From NCBI RefSeq assembly GCF_000741135.1, contig NZ_JGYU01000003.1, forward strand, positions 62,001 through 126,000: a DNA stretch of 64,000 nucleotides, written 5' to 3'. Both the position numbers and the translations under genes were made by a program. The stretch comes from Bifidobacterium choerinum. GTDB lineage: Bacteria > Actinomycetota > Actinomycetes > Actinomycetales > Bifidobacteriaceae. Below the pieces are notes generated by a model, which was not told the DNA's origin, did not search any database, and saw nothing but the letters and a program-made list of their open reading frames with translations. Below, one piece after another: positions 9,201 through 18,184 of this stretch (the first letter of the stretch is position 1; every line of letters begins with the position of its first letter).

Positions 9201-12200
9201 CATCCCGCTCAACGTGCAGCTCGACGCAACCGGCATGATCCCGGTCGTCGACCGCGAGCGCCTGCCCGAACACGTCTACCGCATGCTCGCCGCGACGGCC
9301 GGCATCGGCAACACGGCGATCACCGGCGACGAACTGACGACGATGCCGTCGATCGAAGCCGCCGACGCCGCGGCGGACGGCGTGGATGAGACGGCCGCAC
9401 CCTTCGGTGTCGCGCATGCCGCATACACGCTGTCGGCGAATCTCGGTGCCGACCATGAGGCGGCCACCGGCGGGGCGCTGCCGGTCGACCTCGTGCCCGC
9501 GCCGATCGCGCCCGATGCGCTCGTCGGCCCCGCATGGCCGGCGATCTATGCGGCACTCGGCTCGGTCAGCGTCGACGGATACCCGGTCATCGAAGGCCTG
9601 CTCAACGCCGTCCATCTCGACCATCTGATCGCGCTGGGCGTCGATGAGGAGACGCTGCTGGCGCACGTCGGAGAACAGGTGACGCTCACGAGCTGGGCAG
9701 AGCCGTACTTCGAATCGGCGTCGGGACGCGTCGTGACGATCCATGTGCGCCACACGGCCGCCGACGGCACCGTGCTCGCCGAAGAGAGCGAACGATTCGC
9801 GATCCGCGGCCGCGCCTACAGCGACGAACTGCCGGCGCCGGCCGCCGACGACGGCGGGCTCGACGCCCACGTCGTCGCGACGCCGCGCCGTCTGCTGCGC
9901 CGCGTCACCGTCCGCGCGCCGCACGAGATGACGGCGTTCGCGCGCACATCGGGCGATTTCAACCCGATCCACACGTCGCGCCGCGGCGCCGCGATCAGCG
10001 GACTGTCGCAGCCGCTCGTGCACGGCATGTGGCTGTCGGCGACGGCGCAGCACGCCGTGCAGTCGCTCGACGAACGCGGCGCGCACTACGAGATCGCCGG
10101 CTGGACCTACAACATGTACGGCATGGTGCAGCTCGACGACGACGTGGAGATTAGCGTCGAACGCGTCGGACGTGTCGCGCACGCCGGCCTCGCGCTTGAG
10201 GTGACGTGCCGCATCGGTGGGCAGCTCGTCAGCCGTGCGACTGCGGTCACGCGCGCGCCGATCACCGCCTTCGTCTACCCCGGCCAGGGCATCCAGAGCC
10301 AGGGGATGGTGCTCGACGAACGTATGAAGTCGCCGGCGGCGCGCGACGTGTGGGAACGCGCCGACCGTCTCACGCGCGAACGGCTCGGGTTCTCGATCCT
10401 CGCCGTCGTGCGCGACAACCCGAAGGAGCTGACGGCGAACGGTGTCACCTACCGCCATCCGGAAGGTCTGCTCAACCTCACGCAGTTCACGCAGGTCGCG
10501 CTCGCGACCGTCGCGTTTGCGCAGACGGCGCGTATGCAGGAGGCAGGCGCCGACATCCGCCCGTCGTACTTCGCCGGCCATTCGCTCGGCGAATACAACG
10601 CGCTGAGCTCCTTCGCGCATGTCATCCCGCTGGAGACAGTGCTCGAACTCGTCTTCCACCGCGGCTCGACGATGCATCATCTCATCGACCGCGACGCGCA
10701 GGGCCGATCGAACTACCGCATGGGCGCGCTGCGTCCGAATCAGTTCGGCGTCGACGACGCGCACGTGCGCGAATATGTGGAGTCGGTCGCGCAGGCGAGC
10801 GGCGAGTTCCTCGAAATCGTCAATTACAATCTCGCCGGCCAGCAGTACGCGGTCGCCGGCACGATCGCCGGACTCAAGGCGCTCGCCGCCGACGCCGCAC
10901 GCCGCGTGGCGGAATTCGGCGGCAAGCCGGCGTTCATGCTCGTGCCGGGCATCGACGTGCCGTTCCATTCATCGCTGCTGCGCAAGGGCGTCCCCGAGTT
11001 CCGCGACAAGCTCGATGCGCTGCTGCCGGCCGAAATCGACTACCGCGGCGCGCTCGAGGGACTGTACATCCCGAACCTCGTCGCCGCGCCGTTCGCGATG
11101 ACGAAGGAGTTCGCGCAGCGGATCCTCGACGTCGTGCCGAGCGAACGCATCGCCGCCGCGCTCGCCGACGACGCCGTCTGGGACTCCTACGCCGCCGACG
11201 ATCAGAAACTCGGCCGACTGCTGCTCACCGAGCTGCTGTCGTGGCAGTTCGCGTCGCCGGTGCGCTGGATCGAAACGCAGGCGCTGCTGTTCGGCGCGCG
11301 CGAACAGGGCGGACTCGGCGTCGAACAGCTCGTCGAGGTCGGTCTCGGCAACGCGCCGACGCTCGCGAACCTCGCCGCGAAGACGCTGCGGCTGCCGGAG
11401 TTCTCGCGCCGTCAGGTCGCCGTGTACAACGTCGGCCGCGACGAGGGCCGAGTCTACATGACCGATGCGGATCCGCTCGTCGAGGACGCCGACATCGAGG
11501 AGACGACGACCGAAAGCGCGCCGGCCGCGGCCGCCCCGGCGGCGCCGCAGCCCGTCGCACCGGCCGCCGCGGTGCCCGAAGTGCCGGCCGCGCCGGCGGC
11601 GGGCGTCTCCGGAGCAGACGTGCCGGACCTCGCGTTCCGCGCGCACGACGGCATCACGATGCTGCTCGCGTACGCCGCGAAGATCCGCCCCGAGCAGATC
11701 GGCGACGATGACACGACCGACACGTTGACGAACGGCGTCTCGTCGCGCCGCAACCAGCTGCTGATGGACATCAGCGCCGAACTCGGCGTCGCGAGCGTCG
11801 ACGGCGCCGCCGAAGCGTCGATCCGCGACCTCGGCGCGCTCGTCGACAAGGTCGCCCCGAACTACAAGGCCTTCGGTCCCGTGCTCGCCGACATCGTGCG
11901 CGACCGCGTGCGCGCGCTCTTCGGCGCGGCCGGCATCAAGCTGCCGCAGATCGACAAGCGCGTGCGCGAGACGTGGGGACTCGGCGAAGGCTGGGCGAGT
12001 CACGTCGTCGCCGAACTCGTGCTCGGCTCGCGCGACGGCGCCTCCGCGCGCGGCGGCGACCTCGCGACGCTCGCCGCGACGTCGGCGGCGAACATGAACG
12101 CCGCGAACGCGATGATCGACGCGGCCGTGCAGGCCGTCGCCGCCGCGCACGGCGTGCAGGTCGCGATGCCGAGCGCGTCCGCCGCCTCGGGCGGCGTCGT

Positions 12201-15200
12201 CGACTCGGCCGCATTGGACGCCTACGCGGCGTCGGTCACCGGCTCCGGCGGCGTCCTCGCCGCGACGGCCAGATTCGTTCTCGGCCAGCTCGGCGTCGAC
12301 ACGCCGGCGCCGCAGCCCGGCGACGACGCCGAGAACACGGCCGTCGTCGCCGCCGTCGAGGCCGAACTCGGCTCCGACTGGCCGACGCAGGTCGCGCCGC
12401 GCTTCGACGCGCGCCAGGCGATCCTCTTCGACGACCGTTGGGCGTCGGCGCGCGAAGACCTCGCCCGCGCCTACTACAACGGCGACGCCGACGCGATCGC
12501 CGGCGACTTCACGGCGGCCGGCGACGCCGTCGCCAAGCAGGCCGCATGGTACGTGGCGCACGCCGACGACGCCGCGCTCGCCGCACGCTACGCAGCGATC
12601 GCCGAGCAGGCGGCGGCCGACACGACCGAGGCCACGCTCGACTACGACGGTCAGGTGGCCGTCGTCACCGGCGTCGCGCCGAACTCGATCGCCGCGCAGA
12701 TCGTCGCCGGACTGCTCGAAGGCGGCGCGACCGTCATCGCGACGTCGCACAGCTTCAAGCCGTCCGTCAAGACATGGGCGCAGCGCAGCTACCGCGAACA
12801 CGCGCGCGGCGACGCGAAACTGTGGCTCATGCCGGCGAACCTGTCGTCGTACCGCGACGTCGACGCGCTCGTCGACTGGGTCGGCCATGTGCAGAAGAAG
12901 ACGAACGGTGCGACGACGACGGTGCTCAAGCCGGCCTATGAGCCGGACCTGTTCTTCCCGTTCGCGGCGCCGCCGGTGCACGGTTCGCTCGCCGACTCCG
13001 GCGCATTGTTCGAATCGCAGGCGCGCCTGATGCTGTGGGGCGTCGAACGCGCGATCGCCGGGTTCGCGGCTCTCGGCGCCGACACGGACGTGCGCCACAA
13101 ACTGCACGTCGTGCTGCCAGGCTCACCGAACCGCGGCGTCTTCGGCGGCGACGGCGCATACGGCGAAGTCAAGAGCGCGTTCGACGCGATCATCAACCGC
13201 GCCCGCAGCGAACACGCATGGTCGGACCGCGTCACCTTCGCGCATCCGAAGATCGGCTGGGTGCGCGGCACCGGACTGATGGGGGGCAACGACCCGCTCG
13301 TCGCCGTCGTCGAAAAGCACGGCCTGACGACGTACTCCACCGAACAGATCGCCGCCGAACTGCTCAAGCTGACGACGGACGAGGCGCGTGAGCGGGCGGC
13401 CGTCGCGCCGCTCGACGTCGACCTGACCGGCGGCCTCGGCGCCGAGCCGATCGACATCCGCGCATTGCGCGCCGAAGCGCTCGCCGACGCCGCGCTCGAC
13501 GAGGCGGAGGCGGACGCCGACGCCGACGCCATGCAGGTCAAGGCACTGCCGAGCCCGCACGTGCCGAAGCAGGCGGCGGTCAACCTCGCCGAATGGGAAC
13601 GGGTGAGCGCACGGCCGGAGGATGAAATCGTCATCGTCTCGATCGGCGAACTCGGCCCGTGGGGGTCGGGACGCACGCGCGCCGAAGCCGAACTCGGCAT
13701 CCACGCGGACGGCGACGTCGACCTCTCCGCCGGCGCCGTGCTCGAACTCGCGTGGAACATGGGACTGCTCAGCTGGGCGGACTCGCCCAAGCCCGGCTGG
13801 TACGACGTCGACGGCAACCTCGTGCCGGAATCGGACATCGCCGAACGCTACCACGACGAGGTCGTCGCCAAATCCGGCGTGCGCCCGTTCGCGCCCGGCA
13901 TGGGCTCCGACTACCGCGACGGCACCGACGAGGAGGAGGCCGAGGTCTACCTCGACCACGACGTGAGCTTCAGCGTGCCGACGCGCGCGATCGCCGACGA
14001 ATACATCGCAATGGACGCCGAGCACACGTCAATCATGCCCGACGACGACAGCGGCGAATGGATCGTGACGCGCCACGCCGGATCGATGATCCGCGTGCCG
14101 CGGCGCGCGACGATGACACGCACCGTCGGCGGCCAGTTCCCCGACGGCTTCGACCCGACGAAGTGGGGCATCCCCGCCTCGATGGTCGGCGACGTCGACC
14201 CGATCGCACTGTGGAACATCGTGACGACCGTCGACGCGTACCTGTCCGCCGGCTTCACGCCGACCGAGATCCTCACGGCCGTGCATCCGTCGATGGTCGC
14301 AAGCACGCAGGGAACCGGCTTCGGCGGCATGGCCTCGATGCGCAAGCTGTACCTCGACCGCTTCCTCGGCCACGAAATCCCGACCGACATCCTGCAGGAG
14401 GCGCTGCCGAACGTCGTCGCCGCGCACGTCATGCAAAGCTACATCGGCGGCTACGGCAACATGGTGCAGCCGGTGTCCGCATGCGCGACGGCCGCCGTCT
14501 CGCTCGAGGAAGGCGCCGACAAGATCGCGCTCGGCAAAGCCGACTTCGTCGTCACTGGCGCCATCGACGACATCGGCGTCGAATCGGTTATCGGATTCGG
14601 CAACATGAACGCGACCGCGAACTCGCAGGAGATGTACGACAAGGGCATCGAAGCGCGGTTCTTCTCACGCGCGAATGACCGCCGCCGCGGAGGCTTCGTC
14701 GAATCGCAGGGCGGCGGCACCGTGCTGCTCACTCGCGGCGACATCGCGCTGCGCCTCGGCCTTCCGGTCGCCGGCGTCATCGGCTTCGTGCACTCCTACG
14801 CCGACGGCGCACACACGTCGATCCCGGCGCCCGGCCTCGGCGCACTCGCCGCAGGGCTCGGCGGCCGCTCGTCGAAGCTCGTGCGCGACCTCGCGACGCT
14901 CGGCGTCACGCCGGACGACATCGCCGTGGTCTCCAAGCACGACACGTCGACGAACGCGAACGACCCGAACGAGTCGGAACTGCACAACACGCTCGCCCAC
15001 GCGATCGGACGCGAAGAAGGCAACCCGCTGTTCGTGATCTCGCAGAAATCGCTCACCGGACATGCGAAGGGCGGCGCGTGCGTGTTCCAGATCAACGGCA
15101 TCACGCAGCTGTTCCGCTCCGGCATCGTGCCGGCGAACGCGGCGCTCGAATGCGTCGACCCGAAGCTCGCGCGCGACGACTACATGGTGTGGCTGCGCCG

Positions 15201-15564
15201 GCCGCTCGCAATCGGTACGCGGCGGACGGTGAAGGCGGCGCTCGCGACATCGCTCGGCTTCGGTCACGTCTCCGGATTCGCGGCGATCGTGCATCCGGGC
15301 GCCTTCGAGGCGGCCGTCGAGCATACGCATGGCGCCGACGCGCTTGATGCATGGCGTGCACGTGCGAACGAGCGGCTCGCGGCCGGACGGCGCAGGCTCG
15401 AGGAAGGCATGATGGGGCGCGCGGCACTCTACGAGCCGATCGACAACCGTCGTTTCCACGAGGACGGCCACGGCTACGACGCACATGAGGTCGAGAAGGC
15501 GATGCTGCTCGATCCGGATGCGCGACTCGGCGCGGACGGGTTCTTCGCGGCGTGCGCTCGCTGA
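6217..15564 (+). CDS. fas: Type I fatty acid synthase, single polypeptide
   Basis: 3115 residues, the usual size for bacterial FAS I; makes long-chain acyl-CoA from acetyl- and malonyl-CoA in the cytosol. Domains follow the mycobacterial/bifidobacterial order: acyltransferase (GHSQG, Ser124), FMN enoyl reductase (VLLAGMTPTTVDPE near 403-417), MaoC-like dehydratase (SGDFNPIH, Asp1247/His1252), malonyl/palmitoyl transferase (GHSLG, Ser1456), acyl carrier (GVSSRRNQ; Ser1842 the likely phosphopantetheine site), ketoreductase (VVTGVAPNSIAAQ near 2149), ketosynthase (Cys2756 in SACATA, His2908, His2949). An Ala/Pro linker at about 1770-1795 precedes the carrier domain. The ATG at 6217 has only a weak purine-rich upstream site; ATG 6235 is an alternative. 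No stops or frameshifts interrupt it. AcpS follows 185 bases later. Confidence 0.97.
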   Translation: MSTASFMERLQHEAHALMFAGQSTPWTTALAELMDEPMTADALRAAARRAHDLLTPVAAQLLATSGQDVDLFDFDANPAMLSAAADATASIEGIALAQLGALIDLEQLGYAIADAKPVALLGHSQGILAVHMAQAIADAGSIEAARPRIDEILAIAALIGAAGTREARARRIVRKFGEATPMLSVKGILPAQADALIARVADALGPISVAVINSANHVVLSGHPQDLAAFADEAAREHRRQARLRADKVRGGDVFDPVLEYLEVTLPFHSPLMAQAVETTVTWAAVCGIDEARARTLAEEVLVNQVDWNMQIGELLKEHDPRTLWTIDLGPGMTLGKLCAAVAEGTGVGVVEASDVASRAALATAVDDPARLQDWTKYAPRLVCTPQGERIETAFTRLTGKPPVLLAGMTPTTVDPEIVAAAANAGYWAELAGGGQVTAEVFDRHMAELGERLDEGRTVEFNAMFMDRYLWNLQFGSSRIVPKKRASGAPIDGVVVSAGIPELDEAVALVASLNADGFPYVCFKPGTVEQIRQVVRIAKAVVPAKIIVQVEGGSAGGHHSWESLDDLLLATYAQVRGQDNLVLVVGGGIGTPERGADYITGAWATRYGRPAMPVDGVLVGTAVMTAKEAHTSPEVKRLLVKTPGITAADADADDVFAPLGEQWVPSGKAVGGVTSGLSHLHADIYELENASARCGRLLVHIMKHPEELESRREEIIEALDQTAKPYFGDLETMSYEDWARRFAELAFPWADGTYADRYLHLLQRIEARVIDLEQGAFTPMFTSRADVEADPFAALAALVEAYPAMQELTVTPTDEAWFTELVREYPKPMPFVPAIDHDLLRWWGQDQLWQSEDPRYPADSVRIIPGPISVAGITTVDEPVADILGRFNDAMTARVAGETGAADVDAAAAERFALLAGATDAEDFIRRSPNLSWVGHQSANPAYGTARGDKTYELIHLGRDEQAGVEQFDLDIHLDTFWDDEPDGGLDKHAVRDIVIPLNVQLDATGMIPVVDRERLPEHVYRMLAATAGIGNTAITGDELTTMPSIEAADAAADGVDETAAPFGVAHAAYTLSANLGADHEAATGGALPVDLVPAPIAPDALVGPAWPAIYAALGSVSVDGYPVIEGLLNAVHLDHLIALGVDEETLLAHVGEQVTLTSWAEPYFESASGRVVTIHVRHTAADGTVLAEESERFAIRGRAYSDELPAPAADDGGLDAHVVATPRRLLRRVTVRAPHEMTAFARTSGDFNPIHTSRRGAAISGLSQPLVHGMWLSATAQHAVQSLDERGAHYEIAGWTYNMYGMVQLDDDVEISVERVGRVAHAGLALEVTCRIGGQLVSRATAVTRAPITAFVYPGQGIQSQGMVLDERMKSPAARDVWERADRLTRERLGFSILAVVRDNPKELTANGVTYRHPEGLLNLTQFTQVALATVAFAQTARMQEAGADIRPSYFAGHSLGEYNALSSFAHVIPLETVLELVFHRGSTMHHLIDRDAQGRSNYRMGALRPNQFGVDDAHVREYVESVAQASGEFLEIVNYNLAGQQYAVAGTIAGLKALAADAARRVAEFGGKPAFMLVPGIDVPFHSSLLRKGVPEFRDKLDALLPAEIDYRGALEGLYIPNLVAAPFAMTKEFAQRILDVVPSERIAAALADDAVWDSYAADDQKLGRLLLTELLSWQFASPVRWIETQALLFGAREQGGLGVEQLVEVGLGNAPTLANLAAKTLRLPEFSRRQVAVYNVGRDEGRVYMTDADPLVEDADIEETTTESAPAAAAPAAPQPVAPAAAVPEVPAAPAAGVSGADVPDLAFRAHDGITMLLAYAAKIRPEQIGDDDTTDTLTNGVSSRRNQLLMDISAELGVASVDGAAEASIRDLGALVDKVAPNYKAFGPVLADIVRDRVRALFGAAGIKLPQIDKRVRETWGLGEGWASHVVAELVLGSRDGASARGGDLATLAATSAANMNAANAMIDAAVQAVAAAHGVQVAMPSASAASGGVVDSAALDAYAASVTGSGGVLAATARFVLGQLGVDTPAPQPGDDAENTAVVAAVEAELGSDWPTQVAPRFDARQAILFDDRWASAREDLARAYYNGDADAIAGDFTAAGDAVAKQAAWYVAHADDAALAARYAAIAEQAAADTTEATLDYDGQVAVVTGVAPNSIAAQIVAGLLEGGATVIATSHSFKPSVKTWAQRSYREHARGDAKLWLMPANLSSYRDVDALVDWVGHVQKKTNGATTTVLKPAYEPDLFFPFAAPPVHGSLADSGALFESQARLMLWGVERAIAGFAALGADTDVRHKLHVVLPGSPNRGVFGGDGAYGEVKSAFDAIINRARSEHAWSDRVTFAHPKIGWVRGTGLMGGNDPLVAVVEKHGLTTYSTEQIAAELLKLTTDEARERAAVAPLDVDLTGGLGAEPIDIRALRAEALADAALDEAEADADADAMQVKALPSPHVPKQAAVNLAEWERVSARPEDEIVIVSIGELGPWGSGRTRAEAELGIHADGDVDLSAGAVLELAWNMGLLSWADSPKPGWYDVDGNLVPESDIAERYHDEVVAKSGVRPFAPGMGSDYRDGTDEEEAEVYLDHDVSFSVPTRAIADEYIAMDAEHTSIMPDDDSGEWIVTRHAGSMIRVPRRATMTRTVGGQFPDGFDPTKWGIPASMVGDVDPIALWNIVTTVDAYLSAGFTPTEILTAVHPSMVASTQGTGFGGMASMRKLYLDRFLGHEIPTDILQEALPNVVAAHVMQSYIGGYGNMVQPVSACATAAVSLEEGADKIALGKADFVVTGAIDDIGVESVIGFGNMNATANSQEMYDKGIEARFFSRANDRRRGGFVESQGGGTVLLTRGDIALRLGLPVAGVIGFVHSYADGAHTSIPAPGLGALAAGLGGRSSKLVRDLATLGVTPDDIAVVSKHDTSTNANDPNESELHNTLAHAIGREEGNPLFVISQKSLTGHAKGGACVFQINGITQLFRSGIVPANAALECVDPKLARDDYMVWLRRPLAIGTRRTVKAALATSLGFGHVSGFAAIVHPGAFEAAVEHTHGADALDAWRARANERLAAGRRRLEEGMMGRAALYEPIDNRRFHEDGHGYDAHEVEKAMLLDPDARLGADGFFAACAR

Positions 15565-15749
15565 GATTTGTGCGGGCGTTGTGTGGGGCGCGTGGGATGG
15601 CGTATGCGTAAGGCATACGGCGTTCGGCGCGCCCTGCGCGCGTTTTTGCGGAGGGTGCGCGTGTCGATTGCGTTGCGCCGTGGGGAGGACGCGGGTGCGG
15701 CGGCTATCGTGGGGATGACGGCAAACGTTGGCGTAGGGAGGTTGCGGCG

Positions 15750-16205
15750 ATGACGATGCTCGGTGTCGGACATGATGTGGTGGACGTGCGCGCGTTCGAG
15801 GAACAGCTTGAGGCGCCCGGGTCGCATATGCGCGCGCTGTTCTCGGCGCGCGAGCTGCGGCAGGCACGGCTGCGCGCCGAGCAGAAGCACGACGGGCAGG
15901 CCGTGCACCTCGCCGGGCGGTGGGCGGCCAAGGAATCGGTCATCAAGGCGTGGTGCGAGGCGCTCGGGACGGCGACGAGCCCCTACACGCTCGACGATAC
16001 GCCGTGGGCGGCCATCGAGGTGCTCAGCGAGGCCGACGGCTGCCCGCGCATCGTGCTTGGCGGCGATGTGGAAAGCCGACTGCGCAAATCGGTCGGTGCA
16101 CACGTGTTCAGCGACGCCGAGCCGGAGCCGGATCTGCATTGGTTCGTGTCGATCTCTCACGACGGCGGGATCGCTTCGGCCGTCGTCATGCTCTGCGCGC
16201 AGTAG
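15750..16205 (+). CDS. acpS: Holo-[acyl-carrier-protein] synthase
   Basis: 151 residues. It transfers 4'-phosphopantetheine from CoA to the carrier-domain serine, here almost certainly that of the adjacent FAS I, which has no fused transferase domain at its C-terminus. Metal-binding Asp9 lies in GVGHDVVDV and Glu62 in WAAKESVIKAW, the two diagnostic motifs. A late SISHD stretch resembles the family's third motif. The ATG at 15750 follows GGGAGG by eight bases. The gene lies 185 bases after fas and is probably co-expressed, though the gap could hold its own promoter. Confidence 0.93.
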   Translation: MTMLGVGHDVVDVRAFEEQLEAPGSHMRALFSARELRQARLRAEQKHDGQAVHLAGRWAAKESVIKAWCEALGTATSPYTLDDTPWAAIEVLSEADGCPRIVLGGDVESRLRKSVGAHVFSDAEPEPDLHWFVSISHDGGIASAVVMLCAQ

Positions 16206-16249
16206 GGAGGTCGCGCGGGCTGGTCTGTGTGGGTTGTGCGGCTGCGGAT

Positions 16250-16277
16250 TTGCGGTTGGCACGGCGTTGTGTATAAT
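16250..16277 (+). promoter_or_regulatory. Promoter of tRNA-Gly
   Basis: A perfect TATAAT at 16272-16277 lies 36 bases before the tRNA, with TTGCGG at 16250-16255 as a partial -35 box and a 16-base spacer. A TTGGCA at 16256-16261 is a better -35 match but its 10-base spacing is too short. Confidence 0.6.
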
Positions 16278-16313
16278 GGCACACGTTGTCCGGAACGCTG
16301 TTCCAGACGGCAC

Positions 16314-16387
16314 GCGGATGTAGCTCAATGGTAGAGCCTCAGTCTTCCAAACTGATTACGCGGGTTCGATTCCCGTCATCCGCTCCA
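16314..16387 (+). tRNA. tRNA-Gly (anticodon TCC)
   Basis: Full cloverleaf: the 7-bp acceptor stem GCGGATG pairs with CATCCGC. The D arm carries AGCTCAATGGTAGAGC, the anticodon loop is CTTCCAA (anticodon TCC, reads GGA), and the T arm is CGGGTTCGATTCCCG. Discriminator T is followed by an encoded CCA at 16385-16387. Confidence 0.96.
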
Positions 16388-16390
16388 TCA

Positions 16391-16426
16391 GAAAGGCCGT
16401 GGATTCCAACGAATCCGCGGCCTTTC
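16391..16426 (+). terminator. Terminator hairpin after tRNA-Gly
   Basis: Arms GAAAGGCCGTGGATTC (16391-16406) and GAATCCGCGGCCTTTC (16411-16426) pair over 16 bases with one G-T position and a four-base loop. No strong T-run follows, so efficiency is uncertain. Confidence 0.7.
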
Positions 16427-16500
16427 GCATATCGTTGGCGGGGGTGAGAAGGTACAAGAGCGGTACAGGGGAGGCTGACTGCCCGTAGCGATTCCGTTGC

Positions 16501-16641
16501 GGGTTGGTTCGTCGATGAGGTCAACGGTTCGGGACGGAATGGAGCCTGTTAGCGGGGCGGTTCGTCGCCGTGGTCGACCGGTTGTATCGGAAACAGGCCT
16601 GCTTGCGGGTCGGTTCGTCGATGGGGGCGACGGAATGGGTC
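16501..16641. repeat. Intergenic 53/40 repeat family, array 1
   Basis: Two 53-base units (16501, 16554) and a partial third from 16607 running into the last codon of the minus-strand gene. Units begin GGGTTGG or GGGTCGG with TTCGTCG, contain a TCAACGG/TCGACCG element and carry a tail ending in AGC or TTGC. Five related arrays occur in this window. Together with array 2 it brackets the PrdX-like gene. The rest of 16427-16639 holds nothing else recognised. Confidence 0.8.
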
Positions 16642-17107
16642 AGAACAGGGTTGGCGGGTGGTTGGTGGCGTCGAGGAAACGGATCAGATCGTCATAGTTG
16701 ATCGCCATCGTCTTCGTATTCGTCAGTGGGTGCACGAGTAGACGCTTGCCGATGAGCGTGCGGTCGATGAGGACGGTCACCGCGTGGTCGGCGTCGTTGA
16801 TGACGGCGAGCGGCGTGACGCTGCCAGGTTCGAGTCCAAGCGTGTCATGCAGTTGTTCGGCGTTTGCGAAACTCAGTCGCCCGCTGCGCAGGATGCGTGC
16901 GAGCTCCTTGAGATCGGCGCGTTTGCTCTCGTCGAGCATGGCGAGATAGTAGTCGTCGCGCGAGTTGCGCAACAACAGGTTCTTGACGCCGAAGCCATCG
17001 ATGAGCGTTTTGACGAACTGTGCGGCCTCGACCGTCGTCACCGGATCATGCTCGACCTCGTCGGTGTCGATGTGCAGGGCGGCGAGCGTGTGATACAACG
17101 TCTGCAT
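16640..17107 (-). CDS. PrdX/YbaK-family prolyl-tRNA editing protein
   Basis: 155 residues. The sequence matches the free-standing YbaK/ProX-like editing domain of the PrdX group, which hydrolyses mischarged Ala- (or Cys-) tRNA(Pro). Visible landmarks are DEVEHDPVTTVEAA at the N-terminus, a KNLLLRN strand, the segment RLSFANAEQLHDTLGLEPG followed by SVTPLAVIND, and a VHPLTNTKTMAI C-terminal motif. I chose the ATG at 17107-17105 because homology begins there. No clear ribosome site precedes it, so a leaderless message is possible. The gene stands alone on the minus strand between two copies of an intergenic repeat array, one of which overlaps its stop codon. Substrate specificity is inferred from family only. 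Confidence 0.82.
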   Translation of the reverse strand: MQTLYHTLAALHIDTDEVEHDPVTTVEAAQFVKTLIDGFGVKNLLLRNSRDDYYLAMLDESKRADLKELARILRSGRLSFANAEQLHDTLGLEPGSVTPLAVINDADHAVTVLIDRTLIGKRLLVHPLTNTKTMAINYDDLIRFLDATNHPPTLF

Positions 17108-17149
17108 ACCGCGGATGCTACACCGCGACCTCTGACGAGACCGCTCAGC

Positions 17150-17283
17150 GGGTTGGTTCGTCGATGTGGCTGACGAAGTGGGACGGAAAGAGGCCGGTGA
17201 GCGGGTCGGTTCGTCGGCGTGGTCGACGGAATGGGACGTTGCGCGTCGACTGGTCGCCGTGGTCGACGGTTCAGCCTGGGACG
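17150..17283. repeat. Intergenic 53/40 repeat family, array 2
   Basis: Units at 17150-17202 (53 bases), 17203-17242 (40 bases) and 17243-17283 (degenerate). Cores read GGGTTGG-TTCGTCG and GGGTCGG-TTCGTCG, then a TGACGAA or TCGACGGAATGGGACG element. It lies between the divergent starts of the PrdX-like gene and the 17445 gene. A following stretch, 17320-17398, holds short direct repeats (AACACGCGTCAC at 17328 and 17365). Confidence 0.8.
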
Positions 17284-17444
17284 GTAGGGCGCGGTTCGTA
17301 TGCTGAAGCTGGCAGGCGTATATGCGTAACACGCGTCACACGTGCGGATCCGCGTCGGGTGCGCAACACGCGTCACGCATACGCAGCATACGCATAACAG
17401 GACGGCGCGCGTTTCGGGCGCGGGCATCGTAAGGGAGGTCACCG

Positions 17445-18155
17445 ATGGCGGACGCCGACGAACGTGAGGTCGCGAAGCTCGAGGCCGAGCCGCGCCCGAC
17501 ACCCACCGAGCCGGAAAGCGGTCAGGAGATGGAGGAGAACCTCGTCTCGAAGCACCCCGAGGCCACGATCCCCGAATCGGACGTGTCACTCGCCGACATC
17601 GAACGCAGCCGCTCGCATCCGGTGCGCTGGGCATTCGGCTGCATCCTCGCACTCGCCGCGCTCGTGTTCCCGTATTGGGCCGGCCGTTCGCTCGCGGTGC
17701 GGCACACGGCGCAGATCGTGCACCGTTTCGCGAACGTCGACCCGCGCGGCATCGCGCTTGTGGCCTGGGCGGTCACCGTATTCGCGTTCGTCTCACTCGC
17801 GATGATGATCGTCGACCGACGCAAGATCCCGTGGTTCACGTCTTTCCTCGTCTTCCTGTGCGCCGAACAGTTCATTTCGGGCGTGTCGCTGCTCAGGTTC
17901 GATTTCTGGCATTCGACCTACGTCATGTACGGCGACTCCGCGCGCATCGCGAACGCCGCGAACCTCGGCATCATCGCCGCGTCGCTTGCGCTCGCCGTCT
18001 TCGCCGTCGTCTGGGTGGGGCTGCTCGTCATCATCAGGAAGGATTCGCCGCTCAACGTGCTCACGCATGTGTGGACGTCGCTGCTGCTGTGGTTCGTCTT
18101 CGAAGTGGTCGCACTGCTCATCGTGCTGTTCGGCGGCATGCTGACGATCGTCTGA
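17445..18155 (+). CDS. Hypothetical four-helix membrane protein
   Basis: 236 residues, not recognised. The first 55 residues are charged and Glu/Pro-rich, probably cytoplasmic and disordered. Four hydrophobic helices follow: about 65-85, 105-124, 175-200 and 210-234, with a shorter hydrophobic stretch near 130-150. The ATG at 17445 has a strong AAGGGAGG six bases upstream. The gene is single, closed by a strong terminator at 18185-18225 and convergent with the dehydrogenase gene. No enzymatic motif or signal peptide was found, so no function is proposed. Confidence 0.8.
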   Translation: MADADEREVAKLEAEPRPTPTEPESGQEMEENLVSKHPEATIPESDVSLADIERSRSHPVRWAFGCILALAALVFPYWAGRSLAVRHTAQIVHRFANVDPRGIALVAWAVTVFAFVSLAMMIVDRRKIPWFTSFLVFLCAEQFISGVSLLRFDFWHSTYVMYGDSARIANAANLGIIAASLALAVFAVVWVGLLVIIRKDSPLNVLTHVWTSLLLWFVFEVVALLIVLFGGMLTIV

Positions 18156-18184
18156 CCGCAATCAGTCATCCGCATAAGCAACAA

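Noticed and set aside
6229..13107. Very long minus-strand open frames opposite fas (over 1500 and 700 codons)
   Set aside because: They are shadows of the strong third-position GC bias of fas; their translations are Arg/Asp/Val-rich with no domain signature and no ribosome site.
16501..17283. Integron-type attC cassette
   Set aside because: Arrays lack the paired inverse core sites of attC and no integrase is in the window; only the weaker idea of repeat-mediated gain or loss is kept.
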